Assembly: GCA_013397115.1 (NCBI GenBank) | Contig: VWZW01004026.1 | Location: forward strand, 2,032,709-2,096,708 | Source of the DNA: Edolisoma coerulescens | Lineage: Eukaryota > Chordata > Aves > Passeriformes > Campephagidae | Reading direction: 5' to 3' | DNA: 64,000 nucleotides | Part shown: piece by piece, positions 51,981 to 64,000 of the stretch | Numbering within the stretch: position 1 is the stretch's first letter | Layout of the letters: every line of letters starts with the position of its first letter | Notes under the pieces: model-generated | The model's input: only the letters and a program-made list of their open reading frames with translations | What the model was told of the DNA's origin: nothing | Databases searched by the model: none | Translations under genes and position numbers: made by a program

Positions 51981-52101
51981 TTAATCTGATTCTTTTCTTT
52001 AAAAGTTGTGCAGGCAGTGGTCAATACTGAGACAACGTTAGGATTTAACATAATTTGATCTCTGTGACAGCACATTCGTTAACCTGGTTTCCACACAACA
52101 G

Positions 52102-52161
52102 AGAGAATTGTTGAATTGTGTGGTCATAATTATGTGGAAAAGATGATTCATACTCTGAGAG
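52102..52161 (+). other. Candidate exon C
   Basis: An AACAG acceptor-like site precedes, with a poor pyrimidine tract, and a good donor GAGAG|GTAAGA follows. The 60 bases are open for 19 codons (RIVELCGHNYVEKMIHTLR), start in phase 1 and end in phase 1. The single leftover G joins the GT at the start of candidate exon D to make a glycine codon. The product is not recognised. The weak acceptor is the main doubt. Confidence 0.15.
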
Positions 52162-52858
52162 GTAAGAATATTTACTTAGAGGGATAAAAATCACACTAAA
52201 AAACTGCAACAACATATAAGCACCCTCCCCAACAAATACCTGTTAAATCTGCAGTTTTTAAACTTACAAGGGTGTGTTTGCTCCTAATTTTCCTGTAGTG
52301 ATAGATTGCAAATAACTTCCTGCATTTTTAGTTATTTCATGAACGACTCTTCATATCTTCCTACAAATCTAGAAAGAATTAGTGTGCTTCTCAAACGTAG
52401 TATCATCCCATTTTGGTCCATTATAGAAAAAGTGCATTTTTGAAACAGTATGATGGAAGGAATAAAAGCCTTTCTGAAATTTTACTGTAACCTGTTGTAA
52501 CAGTCTTGGACAAGATGGACAGATTGGTAGAAGGAAGTACAAGGCAGAGGGAAGTACAAGCAGCAACTCTGCATGAGTACATCAGAACAAAAGTCTTGTC
52601 TTACAGTGTCGTATCATCCGTTTGTCAATCTTCAAACATTTGCAACAGGAAATATAAAGGTGGAAGATACCTTGTGCCAGGCTCTTTCTCTGGCTCATTG
52701 CCATCATACACTGCTATTATCAACAAATATTACAGAAATATTAGAGGATAAACCCCTGAGAAGTTCAAAAAATATAATTTATTATAATTATGTGGGTTAT
52801 TGAAAACTGTAATAAAATTATTTTTTAAGAACTTGTTTAAATGCTCTTTTATCCCTAG

Positions 52859-53030
52859 GTCCAGAAACTGCTTTTAACAAAGTAGAACAAGACTCTTCCT
52901 TTTGTGGGATGTATCTTGTCAAACACCAGCTAAACAACCACGATATGACGTATGACATAGTAACATTGTCAGACAGCTGAAAAGGAACTGGACAGAAATT
53001 GAAATAAACATTCCCAGTCCATATTTCACT
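52859..53030 (+). other. Candidate terminal exon D with poly(A) signal
   Basis: A pyrimidine-rich acceptor, CTCTTTTATCCCTAG, ends at 52858. The following frame, in the phase left by candidate exon C, runs 39 codons to a TGA at 52978-52980. It begins PETAFNKVEQDSSFCGMYLV and ends in TLSDS. An AATAAA lies at 53003-53008, 23 bases beyond the stop, so a short 3' UTR ending near 53030 is possible. This is the most complete set of gene-end signals in the window, yet the protein is not recognised and chance cannot be excluded. Confidence 0.25.
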
Positions 53031-56000
53031 CAGCCAAGTTCAGGCTCTCAGACTAATCCTGTATCACCCATTAGCAGATCAGATATATTCTCAGATATAT
53101 TTTTTTCTGTTTGTGATTTGTTCATGAATCACTGACATGGCATCTTTCCTTCTGAGCTGTGATTGTTACATTAAAACAGGCACTACTTTTCATATGCATG
53201 CCTAAGTCATACCCACATTGAATTTCTATTACATTTTGTCGGTATACTAAACGTCCCTGATGTTTACAGAAAATTAATCCTGAAGATCTTAATGTATATT
53301 GGAGTCAATGGAAAAATTATTTTTGAAGGAAGGAACAGTGATTTAGTGATGGTTCTAACAGAAGAGGTACCCAGTAAGGTTTTCTCAGAATAAAAAAAAA
53401 TAATTTAGAATCTTTTACTCCACAGAATAAATAGAAATGTCAGAGTTATAAGTCAGTATAAATTATTGGCCAAAGCACATGCAGATCCAAATATATAACC
53501 TAGTGGGAACAGAAAAACAGGACTATTTATTTTTTAAAATATGTTTATTCACTTACTTGAGTATGCCATTTACTATAGTTCTCTTATTGCCTTGCATGGT
53601 TACTAGCAGTTTTTCAAACCAATGTTATCTGTGAAATTTTCAAAGCTAATATGTTGGATAAGCCTTCAATTCCTGCTGAGCACAGAGCAAGTAATGTGAC
53701 ATTGCCTGGAGGAAAAAGCATCATTGTTCTGCATGCTTTTGGATGTGGCTCTGCTTTCTTTATTTACTCCAAGGTCATTATTTTCAGACCACAGCATGTT
53801 CTCATGGAGATCGGACGTTTTCCCAAGAAGGAATAATGACAGCATGGTACACTGGAAATTAAAAAGTTAAAAGTCATATAAATCATTGATCAAAGGGGAG
53901 AAACATTGTCAAAAGGGGAAATTATATTTTTATTTAAAAGACTGAGCTGTTTACACAGGGGAGCAGATAATGGTGAGATACATTTTAGAACTAGGGAAAA
54001 ATTATTTGTTTCTTTAGTATCAAAAAGGATTTCATTTTTCTGTTGCTGTTTGCTTTCCTTTAGTTTGCATGCCACCCCCTACTCTACCCTCCCAAGAAAA
54101 GACATTTAAACGGTTTATGTTGAAACATCCCTATGTTGCAAGATAAGCTTGATGCTTAATATAGAAATATTTGTATCAGTACTATTCTGAGGTTAAAAAC
54201 TTAGGTTATCTTGTTGGATAAAATGCCAATTCCTTGGCAAATAATTACTGCAAAATAGAAGGCCGGAAATAAAATAAAAGTACATTGTGTTCCTCGTTTT
54301 TATGCTAACATATTTATCCATTTCTTAACTGATCTGGAGGGGAAAAAAAAGAATTTTCATTCTGAATGATGAGTACTCTTCAGAAGAGTGAAAGATTATA
54401 AGTTATAAGAAGGAAAGTGGGTGTTAAGTAAGTGAAGTAGGATGAAAGAAGCACACAAAGACTGAAATTAAATAAGGAGTTTTACAGTAATCTAAAAAAG
54501 GAATTGGGAGACCAAACCCAAATATTTCCTGTCTTCCTGAGATGGGGAGCTGTCCTGATTTTCACGTGCTGTAAATAATATGTAATTTCAAGTACTTGCT
54601 TACACCAGCGAATAACACATTCCGGTATTTCCGTTACCGATTCTGTGGTGATTTGTTAATGGTTAATTAGTTCAAAGGTGCAGATTCCTGCATCAACCTT
54701 GTTGGATAAAATACAACCACAGAAATAAGCAATAAATAATGGCTTATTTCTGAACTTGTGTACTGGTTTACCTCGAGTTTTGCTGTAAAGTTTGCATAGG
54801 TCACTGAGTTATAAATATCTATGTTCAGCTCTCTTCTGAGAGACTCCTGTATTACTCAATTAACCCACAAAAGTCTGAAAATCAAACCAGTGATACTGCT
54901 CTAGTTTTGAATCCTCTGTATCCATCCAGATAAGCACATCAGAGATAGTTTAGATGCATTTGGTGTGGGTTGAAGGCATCTGTGCATCCTTGGTCACCTC
55001 TAACAATGCCATCGCTTTGATCTGACTTAAAAGCCTTTCTGGTAATACCATCAAAGACTATGTACTGATAATGTATTCACAGACTCTAAAAGCCATCTAA
55101 AGGTCACAGCTATGCCAGCAGATAAGGCCTAAGTCAAAGATTCAAAACCTTTTTCATACATGCATTTCTCAATGCAAATATTTCTAATAATGATCATCCC
55201 AATTAAAAGTTTATGCATCTAATTGTGGCTCCAAAAGAGCTTTTCTGCTTGAACTGTTTTCAGATGCCTTTTTTCTTCTTTTCCCAAAGCACATATGTTC
55301 AAAGAGATTTAACAGGTGAAAGAGTGAGGGTTCGGTAGGGTTTTTTAAGAACAAAATGTTAAACATAAAATATTGATATCACAGTGGTGTAAAATGTGAT
55401 TATTCCATTTTTGCTTTGCAACATCTTGCTCTTGTGAACTAAAATGCTAGTAAAACATTACTATATTGAGTATTTTAATTTTTAACTTTTCATCTAATTA
55501 TGAAGTAGCAGAGATTTTTTTTTTTAATACTCCTTTGGCATTAAATTTCTTCCAGGTAGCTTCCAAGAGTCTACTCTTTTGTGGCAAATAATGGAGTGCA
55601 GGAAAGTAATTTCTGTCAGATGGCTACTGTTACCTCCTCTGTATAAGCCTATTTTTTTGAAATAGTGATTTTCATCACTCTGGAATCTAATTTGAACCAT
55701 TCTGAAATTACAATTATGGTGAACAGCATTAGGATCTTTTGTTTCCTGGCACTAATGCCGTTATCTTTATGGACTGTCTTGTCTAATCTAAAATAGTTCA
55801 GTGTTAGGAATACAATTAAATAGAAATTAAATATAAATATTACTGTATTTGAAAAATTACATATTTGATTTTTTTTAAAAATGGCACAAAATCCTATTAT
55901 GAACCACCAAGTGCATTATAAATCATCTATTTTTTTTTTTTAATAGTTATTGCAATGAGACCATGCTGGCAGGCATTAAATTGGCAAATTCAAGGGGTTG

Positions 56001-58420
56001 AAGCAGTATTACTAATGTCTTGGATCATAAATGTTAAATTACTTGACATAAATTGACAAGCAAGTCGATTAATGCATTAATTACCAATACTGTGAATCTT
56101 AATTAAGTGATGCAGAGTTATATTTGTACTGTGGCAAACCACTTGCACTACAAATAAAGAACAAATGTATACATAGATATAAATAACTCTGAGGAGGAAA
56201 AGCATGGAGCTGCATATCTTCTCATTTTAAAATAAAAAAAAAACCCAACCCTTTGTAGATATTTCTTCAATAAGTAAGAAACTGTATTGGAAGAAACTGT
56301 AATTTGCAAATAAATTTCTATAATAAGAAAATGAGTAGTGATGCAAGGATTAACATAGCTGTCAGATCAAAGGTTGTGTGTCTGACTCTGAAAGAGGACA
56401 AATTCCACAAGTTCTTACAATTTCTTTCAGACTCCAGTATTTTCAGAATTCCATCTGATTTCCTTATTTTTCCTCATGAATTATCTGTATCCCCTATCTT
56501 ATAGGAAAACTTAGAGTAAAATTAACATGAGCTATATATGTCCCGTTGAGCACTAGTTTCCCAGTAACACACTTACTTTATTCCTAAATTGGTAGTAAGG
56601 GATCTCAGGAGTAACTGTGTTCCTAAAGTGTCAATTAATCACAGAATTAATCAATTAGCATACAGAAAAAGAAGAAGGGGAATAGAGACTTCAAATTATC
56701 TGGAGACAGAGTATAGGCTTCATCATGATCCATATATTTATATTAATACATATGTAAGTTATGAAAACAGATATTTGACAGGTCCTTGGTTCTAAATGGC
56801 CTCTCAGGAACAGAAACCATGAATGAACTGGAGAAACAAAAAAGGAAAAGAGCATGGCAGTGAATATGCATGAAAATGCAATAGGAGAAAAAGGGAAAAG
56901 AGTTTGAGAGGTAAGGAAACGAAAGGGTAAGGAAAAGATCCTTGCACTAGAGAAAGGAGAAAGAGCTGTGAAGGAAAGCACACAAAAGAGAAATAAAAGT
57001 TAACATGAGGAAGTTCTATTAAGAATAAAATACACATCTTATAAGTAGCATAGCAATAAACAACTAAAAAACTCAGTGCCAGTGAAAAATGGAGTGGTTA
57101 ACATAGATGTGGTTATGGATAAGATGCATTCTTTTCAAATATGATATAAGAACAGATTAGCATTTACTAAGAACAAAGTATGATGAAGCTCTGAATTTCT
57201 TTTAAACACTTCTAAAACCTGGGACTAGCACTGGCTGGAGCACATCTCACTTTCTACCATGCTGGCTGCTGTACTGGAGTTATCCATCCTGGCTGCCTGA
57301 TGCCTGTGTGCTGCCTAAGGAGCCAGGGGGTGGAAAGGAAGCTTAGGAGACAGGTCATGCCTTAAATCAAACTCAGTATTGAGTTTGCATGTCATTAATT
57401 ATTTTTCCCTTTACCACATTACCTTTTTTCCCCTTATGTTTCCCCTTTGTGTTATAAATCCCAGGTTCATTAAAAACATTGGCTGGCACAATACTCAGGT
57501 TAACAGCAACTGAGAGTTTAATCAAGCAAATCTCTTAATTAATTCTTCTTAGCTATACCTGATTATACAATACAATATTTCTGGCACAGATTTCCAAAGG
57601 TGCTTGTGTATTTGATTGCCATTCAAATAGTTAAATCTGTAGAATTTAAATATCAAAATATTTTTCAAAATCTATTCTTTGTTCATTGTTTATAAGATTC
57701 CAATTTACCTTCCATCCTCCGTACAACCATATGTCCCCACCCCACAGAAAATGTACATTTAAAATTAAACCAAAAAATCAAACAAAAACCTGGAATTCAC
57801 ATATGTTGAGCTCTTGAGAAGCAAGAACTCTAGGTCCAATAAAATGATTATAAAATCAAAAAGGAATTTCCTATTTCCTTCACACAAGAAGGTTAATATT
57901 CATTATATGTTTGCATAAACAGTCAAATTTCTTATTATTTTTTTATTTACTCATTCGTGTATGTTTCTATTTATCTTTCTTCATCTCACTCATAGGGATT
58001 CACAGCAGAAAAAAAGTGACCTTGCTGTTGCGAACACACAGTAGAGGAGGCCTTGTGTTTTCAGCTGTTTGTCTGTCTGAGAGCTGAAAGACGAGCTAGG
58101 GTGAAAAACCTTTTAATATTTTCTTGTGGTGACAAGAATTTATTCTGGACTCTGTGGCTTAACTCCAGCTATGAGACAATCTGATGCCAGAGTTTCTGAA
58201 CAGCCCAACTTTGATCTAGATTTATACTTCTTTTATGTAATTTTTAAGTAAATTATTAAAAGTGCTTAAAAACTTTGAAGTAGAAATTTGGAAACACCAG
58301 ATTTTTTTAAATTACTGAACAATGCCATTCTTGGCACTGTCATACTTTATTTAGAGGCACAGCAATCTTGATTTTACTGTTATTTAATAGGACTGGGATG
58401 AAGTTTTGAAATTCTGCCTG
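53031..58420. other. AT-rich non-coding stretch
   Basis: About 5.4 kb with no transposon or exon recognised. Two segments (54540-54700 and 56020-56115) look like possible regulatory elements and are described among the findings. A GC-richer piece at 57215-57345 has no identifiable origin. Confidence 0.4.
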
Positions 58421-58572
58421 AGAAAAAGGAAAAAAAAGAGAAGAGAAGAGAAGAGAAGAGAAGAGAAGAGAAGAGAAGAGAAGAGAAGAGAAGAGAAGAG
58501 AAGAGAAAAGAGAAGAGAGAGGAAAGAAAAGAAGAAAGGGAGAGAAAAGAGAAAAGAAAAGAGGAAAGAAAA
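58421..58572 (+). repeat. (AAGAG)n microsatellite with degenerate flank
   Basis: About 14 near-perfect AAGAG units at 58436-58506, followed by a degenerate A/G tract to about 58572. The whole block is almost pure purine. The Arg-Glu-Lys-rich frame at 58406-58651 is an artefact of the repeat. Confidence 0.96.
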
Positions 58573-61389
58573 TTGTTTTGTGCTTAATAATTTTCAGCCA
58601 CTACACAGGCAGCTGAAACATACAGGAAAGAGTAATATCAACAGATGTTAAAAAATACAGTATTATCAGTATGTCCAGAAGTATGTGTTATTACCATGCT
58701 GAGAATATAAATATATAAATACTCCAAAAGCTTCTACAACTTTTGAATTCCCTCTTGTGTTCTTGAAGACAGTGGTGTAATTTATTAGGGGTTCTTCACC
58801 TTATTTTAATTTCAGAATACTCAATTAAAATTTTTAATTATCATCTTGACTGTTGTGACTTTGGTAACTTTGGAACAAAAAGTCGAATTCACATCAAAAG
58901 GGATGAAATGTGGGTGTTTTTTTTGTCCCTCTGCCCTTTGCTGTTTTGTGGTTTAAGTTCAGCAGTGAATGATTTTGAAATTTCTCAAGCATATAAAGTC
59001 ATTATAAACAATGACCAAAAGAAAGGTCATTCATTGTGGTTTCTGCTGATTTTTATTCCTACAGTAACAAAAACAATTGGAGGCCTGCTGAGAAGTATAA
59101 AACTGTATCAAGGGGCACACCCTGAGGCATTATGAATCTAATGAGTAAAGCAAGAAATCACCATCCTTTTAGAGTGTTTCAGCTCCAAGAGAATCTTAAT
59201 ATGTGCTTGTTAATCAAATGAATTCTGAGACAACACCTTTTTGGGGGAAAAATGTTGGGGCACTGTCATGCTGTTAAAACACCTTAATAGTGGGGTATCA
59301 CTCTAACAAGCTGAGGTGCCTGCAGTAAGGGTTGCTCCCTCTGTCTCTTCCTCTCCTGCGCCTTCCCCCACTCTTCCCACCAAGTCCGTGTTTTGCATGT
59401 GTGCAGTAACAGATATGATCAGTACTTCGGGGAAAACAAAATTCAAGTGTGCTTATGAGAGAGAAGACTGAAGGTTGCATCTGTTCGGCCTATGCCTGAT
59501 ACCGGGGGAGCTTTACCTCACTGCTCAGCTCTGAACAAGAGCTAAGATGTGCTGCCAAAGACATCTTTTTTTTGTTTGATTGTTTTGCTTTGGTGAATAT
59601 GAAATGGGATTAAGACAAGCCAGAATTTTATGGAGGCTCTCAGGAATATGAGATATGAACCTATCTGCTACTAATTTCCCTCCAGCTAAAGGCTACCTCT
59701 TCCATTTAACAGATACCCAATACCACTCATGACTGAAAGGTTTGCCATAGAATTGAGACTCTTTCTGGTTTATCAAGACATGTTAAAATTCAGTTTGTAT
59801 TTAGTAATGAATGAAGTAGCAAAAATCATAAACAAGCCATTTCAAACCCCTTTATTCCATTTTCTGATGCTTCTAGACTTTGAGAAAAAAAGCACAAACA
59901 GACAATTAGTTCAAGAGAGATAAATAATGAAAAAAACCAAATTATTTTTCATTCTGCCACTATTTTGAACTATATATATTTTCTTTTTTTATGGCTGAAA
60001 GAAAAGTGACTAATCCAGATAAGAATGTACAGTCATACCACACACATCATAAGAGTTTTGCAACAGTTAAGGTAACCAAAATTATGTGGGCAAATATGGT
60101 CTTAATTACTACTTTCTTGAATAATTTTCTTCTGACTTGTTCTGTTGGATAGTGTATTTTCCTTTCACTTTTTAACATGGATATAATGTATTAAAAGGAT
60201 ATTTAGACTATTTTGAAATACTAATACCTATTTTCCTCTTTTTTTATTCATGGCTTCCCATATCAACCAAATATAACAGCTATGTGACAGTATGAACACT
60301 ATCAAATGATGCTTAGGCAGGTGAAGTGAAGCAGCAGTAGCAGTTTGAACCCTTGCTGACTAGGTGACTCAGAATCTACTCCAGTTCTCTCTACAAGAGA
60401 ATGGATCCCTGTTCTTGTTTTTCAATGTTCATAATATAATTCTTTCATTCATTAACTGCACACGGATGCAATCAGACAACACCTTCAATTATGTCTACTG
60501 AAGAATTTCTTTGCTTGGACAAAGTTGGCAATCTCAAAAGTGAACCCTCAGACTGGCATTTGACTTCTTCACTTTATGGCACCCACTTAGTGCAATTAGC
60601 TGAACTGAGTTTAGCTCACTCTGCAACATTCCCTGAGAATTAGGAATCTAAGGACAATATTACTCAGTTCAGGACTCCCTTTTTTCCTATTATCCACGGA
60701 GTCCTTCATTTATTTCCTTTCTCTCTTGAGTTATTGTGATCCCAGATTTCTCACTTTCTATTGGAAATTTCCAATTATCTCATCAAACATTCCATGAAGT
60801 AACACAGAGAAAAGTACTCTGTTATGTGCTAGTTTTATTTATAGATGATGTCTCCATCTACATTTCATACATAAGGTTGTTCCACTTAGCATTGGGAAAT
60901 TAAATAAACCACTGTAGATGTGAGAAAGTCAGGAAAAAAATGTTGTGTAATCCAGGAAGTGGGATAGTCACCTGCGTATGAAGGAAATTTTATTGCTTTG
61001 ATCTAATAATCTTTTCACCATTATTTAGTGCATACATCAAGGCCAGAAGCTGTAAACAATTGTCTGCACAATCTTTCTCATTTGGATTGAAAATATGACT
61101 CTTTCCAGAATCTGACATCTAAGGCAAAGGGAAGAGAATGATCTACAAAAAGATAAACATCAAAAGAAGACATTGAAAAAAATGTTTCATGTATTCCAAG
61201 TGAACACACTCTTTTCTGAACTCTGGGGCTGAAAGAGAGGACCTGTTTTGAAGAACCTTAAATGATTAGGCATATTCAAAAAATTCCCATCAATGCCATC
61301 CTAGGAAATGAAAAAGAAAAATCCAACAGGATGTAATTATAAGGCACATATCAGTGCTGTCAAAAGGAACTGCCTTCAATGTCACAAGG
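58573..61389. other. AT-rich non-coding stretch
   Basis: No gene or repeat recognised. A GC- and CpG-richer island at about 59300-59540 is unclassified. Confidence 0.4.
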
Positions 61390-62240
61390 GAAGATGGTGA
61401 AGCCTGATGATCAGTGATGAGAGAGAATAGCTGGTAGCTAGAATGAGGAAAACACAGCAAGAGAGAAGTCAGACAGAAAAAGAGAGAGAAGCTTAATGAA
61501 AGTATGAAATGTAAAGGACGAACATTTTGGCAAGTCAGAGAGCTGAAGTAAAGCATCAGGGCAAGGGAAGTGAAGGTGATGAAATGGATCATTTAACAAA
61601 GAAGCCAAGGAAAAGTGTGAGATGCTGAGGGAAGCAGAGAGATTGAAGCCAAAATTAGAGAGGAAAGCTGAAATATAGTGAGATGATTGGCAGTGATAGG
61701 ACATGGCCACAGCTGTAAAGAAGAGAGGAGACTTCCTGCAAGTTCTGCAATTGAAAGGAGAATTGAGAGGGTTTGCAGGAAATGATGAGGGGAGTGTCCC
61801 AGTACCAACAACCTGATCTGGTCTACAGTGGGTAGGTGAAATGAAAAGAGGATCAGATAAAATATTTCATGTCCCCATAAATCAAAAGATTGTATGCCAG
61901 TAAAAGTGCCGTGAATGGCTGTATTTTGGTTCCATTTTATTTTATTATAATTTATTCTAAGGAAGAAGGAAATGCCCCAGAGAAAGGAAAAGGATAACAA
62001 TAGAAATGACCATAGAAATGACAAAACAGACCATGAGAGATGAAGGTTCTGAGGAGGATAGATAAGTGTGATGGGAATAATAGGCATGCAGGATAGCACT
62101 TGCAAACGAATATAATATCAGAGAGCTGGTTGAAAAATTATGGGTGTGGAAATCTGAATTTGTACTTGTTTGAAAAGGAGAGCAACAAGGAAAAACAGAA
62201 GAAAAGTAAGTCTCTTGAGTCTGTAGAAATAAAAAGGTGG
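61390..62240 (+). other. Purine-rich strand-biased block
   Basis: For about 850 bases the plus strand is strongly enriched in A and G. The minus strand is therefore pyrimidine-rich and holds the longest open frame of the window (170 codons, 61593-62105). Its translation is dominated by Ser, Leu, Phe, Pro and Ile, as codons made of pyrimidines would give. No domain is recognised and I do not call it a gene. Confidence 0.6.
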
Positions 62241-62984
62241 GGGATATAGTACTACAGGGTGAGAAGTTTACATGGTATATTTATTCTGAACATGGATGTG
62301 GATAAGGTGAGAGATGTACTAAACTGCTGTGGAATAGGTAGACATTACTGCAGCATCTGTGAGCCATCAAAAGCCTCCATGGAAAACAAAACATTGACAG
62401 TTTATTTTTTTCCATGCTTCTGAAATTGGATTATTCTGGATCTCACCCACTGTGGCCACAGAAGCAAAAGTAACTGGTAATCCAACAACTGAGAATGCAT
62501 GAAAGTCCTCTGAAGGCATATCAAACTTGCAAAATTAGTTGCAATGTTGAATGGGGTTGCCTTAGTTGAATGTCAGCTGAATGATGTTTCTGGATTCTAA
62601 AGCTGTTGTAACTGACATAATTGTCAAGGTTAAAAACCTCCTTGTCTATGCAATTCTTTGCACTGAAGAGGTATCAAAACAGCAGACATCATTGGTTGGG
62701 CTTTTAGATCTGTCTTTTAGTAAATTTTAAAAGTTTTCCATCTCAATTTGATCTACTTCCACATATTATACACGTGCTCAGTATTTCAGTGTGCCAACAC
62801 TTTACTCTGTAACTGAAAGATGGATGTTTCCACTAAAAGTTACTCTCAAATACTGGAAGTACAAAGCTCATATTTTTACCTGAACAGTGAGGATTACAGA
62901 TTGTCATCACTTTTCAGAAATCTGGATACATTATTAAAAATAACCAGAACTATATGAAATTGTCCCTGATCTGATTCACTGTAG

Positions 62985-63046
62985 CAGGTGGACTAGATAA
63001 ACTCTGAAGGTCCTTTCCAGCCAAATTTTGATTCTGTGGTTCTCAA
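62985..63046 (+). mobile_element. CR1 3' tail remnant, sense
   Basis: 'aggtggactagataaactct', 'gaaggtcctttccagccaaa' and 'ttttgattctgtggttct' match the last ~60 bases of a CR1 element, where the family reads like 'ggactagatgatct...ggtcccttccaacc...attctgtg'. Confidence 0.82.
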
Positions 63047-64000
63047 GCTTTGCTGTGAAAGAATGCTTTGATTTGTGTGTGCAGAATAATCTGGCAACCC
63101 TTGGGTTTATTCTTAACAAAACATGATATTCAGAGAAAAATTCTACATGTTGATACATGTTTGGAGGGTGTAATTCAGATTCTGGACTCCAGTTTTACTT
63201 AAAGATTCAAATTCTTTTTTTGCACTAAAGATGCAATCATTATGCTTACCCAACATAAAACTCACTGTATGGCAAATCATTTTGTTGTTCTACTGAATAA
63301 ATGCTGGATTCTGGATCTGAAGTCATCTAGTTAATAACATCTTGCTACTCCTATAAAAATAGTATTTTATCTTTAAATCTTAAGTTTATAAAGTGCCTGC
63401 TTGGTTGTGGATACATCACAGTAGGATTGCAACACTGTTTTCTGCAGACGTTTCTGTCATCCGTAAATAGAGGACTATTGGATCACACTACTTATTCTTG
63501 ACCGTCTCTTATTCCTATAACAGAATGTCCAAAAGGACAAAAGCCGGCTCTAAAGGTGTTGCAGAACTGTAGTACAGGGATTTAGCTCCATCTTGTGGTA
63601 TAAAGAGAAACTTACAGCTAATTCATTTTTCCCCTTCAGAGAAATGATTGTGAACGGCATAATTTAACTAATTTCCCGTTGAAAGTTTTTCTTCTTGAAG
63701 TTTTGAACAGATAGGGAAAAATTTATAATGACGTGAATCACATTAATAAGATACATTAGAGTTAAAATTGTTGAGAGATAGAGCCATGGGACATAATGTT
63801 TTGGTGAACATTTTCTTTAATACAGGAGATGAAAGAAGCATTGTCAATTGAACTGTTAATACCTTTAAATATACGCATAAATGTTGGATTCCAGAACCCA
63901 GGCTTTTAGGTCCTTTAATAATTCACTTTACCCATTTGTTGGAAAAAAAAAAATTCACCTTCCAGTTATACTGTAGATGCATTGCACATTATTTATGAAA
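63047..64000. other. AT-rich non-coding end of window
   Basis: No gene or repeat recognised. Confidence 0.4.

Noticed and set aside
58406..58651. Arg/Glu/Lys-rich 81-codon frame
   Set aside because: It is the translation of the AAGAG microsatellite.
61593..62105. 170-codon minus-strand frame, the longest in the window
   Set aside because: Its translation is dominated by residues coded by pyrimidines, matching the purine bias of the plus strand. No domain, splice site or poly(A) context supports a gene.
1..64000. Bacterial-style systems, CRISPR arrays, tRNA or rRNA genes, intact retroviral genes
   Set aside because: No regularly spaced repeats, no cloverleaf-like sequences, no long coding frames and no retroviral gene remnants beside the LTRs; the window is vertebrate nuclear DNA.

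Overview
This window looks like AT-rich, gene-poor nuclear DNA from a bird. The evidence is the repeat content. There are seven fragments of CR1 LINE 3' ends on both strands, several ending in the CR1-type ATTCTATG-like tail. There are also four long terminal repeats (LTRs) of bird-type endogenous retroviruses. I see no SINE and no L1. The ERVL-type LTRs suggest a neoavian bird, perhaps a songbird; that last step is inference. Single-base runs and microsatellites are common, and one ambiguous base (N) sits inside a long T run.

Layout. 1-9.9 kb: sense CR1 fragments near 2.0, 5.2-5.8 and 8.5 kb, a long CTTT microsatellite at 7.2 kb and an antisense CR1 at 9.6 kb. 10-23 kb: a second antisense CR1 at 10.3 kb, a compact ERVK/alpharetrovirus-like solo LTR at 15.0-15.4 kb, then mostly unremarkable AT-rich sequence up to a T run, two abutting hairpins and a small CR1 remnant near 22-23 kb. 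23-45 kb: long stretches with no recognisable gene, interrupted by a textbook ERVL-type solo LTR at 30.9-31.5 kb with a perfect 5-bp target-site duplication. 45-53 kb: two diverged LTRs of one ERVL-like family in opposite orientation (minus at 45.8 kb, plus at 50.6 kb). Between and just after them lie the best, still weak, candidate host exons of the window (47.8, 49.4, 52.1 and 52.86 kb, plus strand). 53-64 kb: AT-rich sequence with possible conserved regulatory blocks, an AAGAG microsatellite, an 850-base purine-rich block and a last CR1 tail at 63.0 kb.

No complete protein-coding gene, rRNA, tRNA or CRISPR array could be supported. Every longer reading frame is explained by repeats, strand composition or chance, apart from the candidate exons. 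The four LTRs carry no adjacent gag, pol or env reading frames and are best read as solo LTRs left by recombination. The window is probably intergenic, or lies within or at the 3' end of a large-intron gene. I found no strong evidence for a new biological system. The most useful leads are the phase-compatible exon pair ending in a stop codon and poly(A) signal near 53 kb, the duplicated core promoter inside the 30.9-kb LTR, and a few hairpins and possible enhancer blocks.
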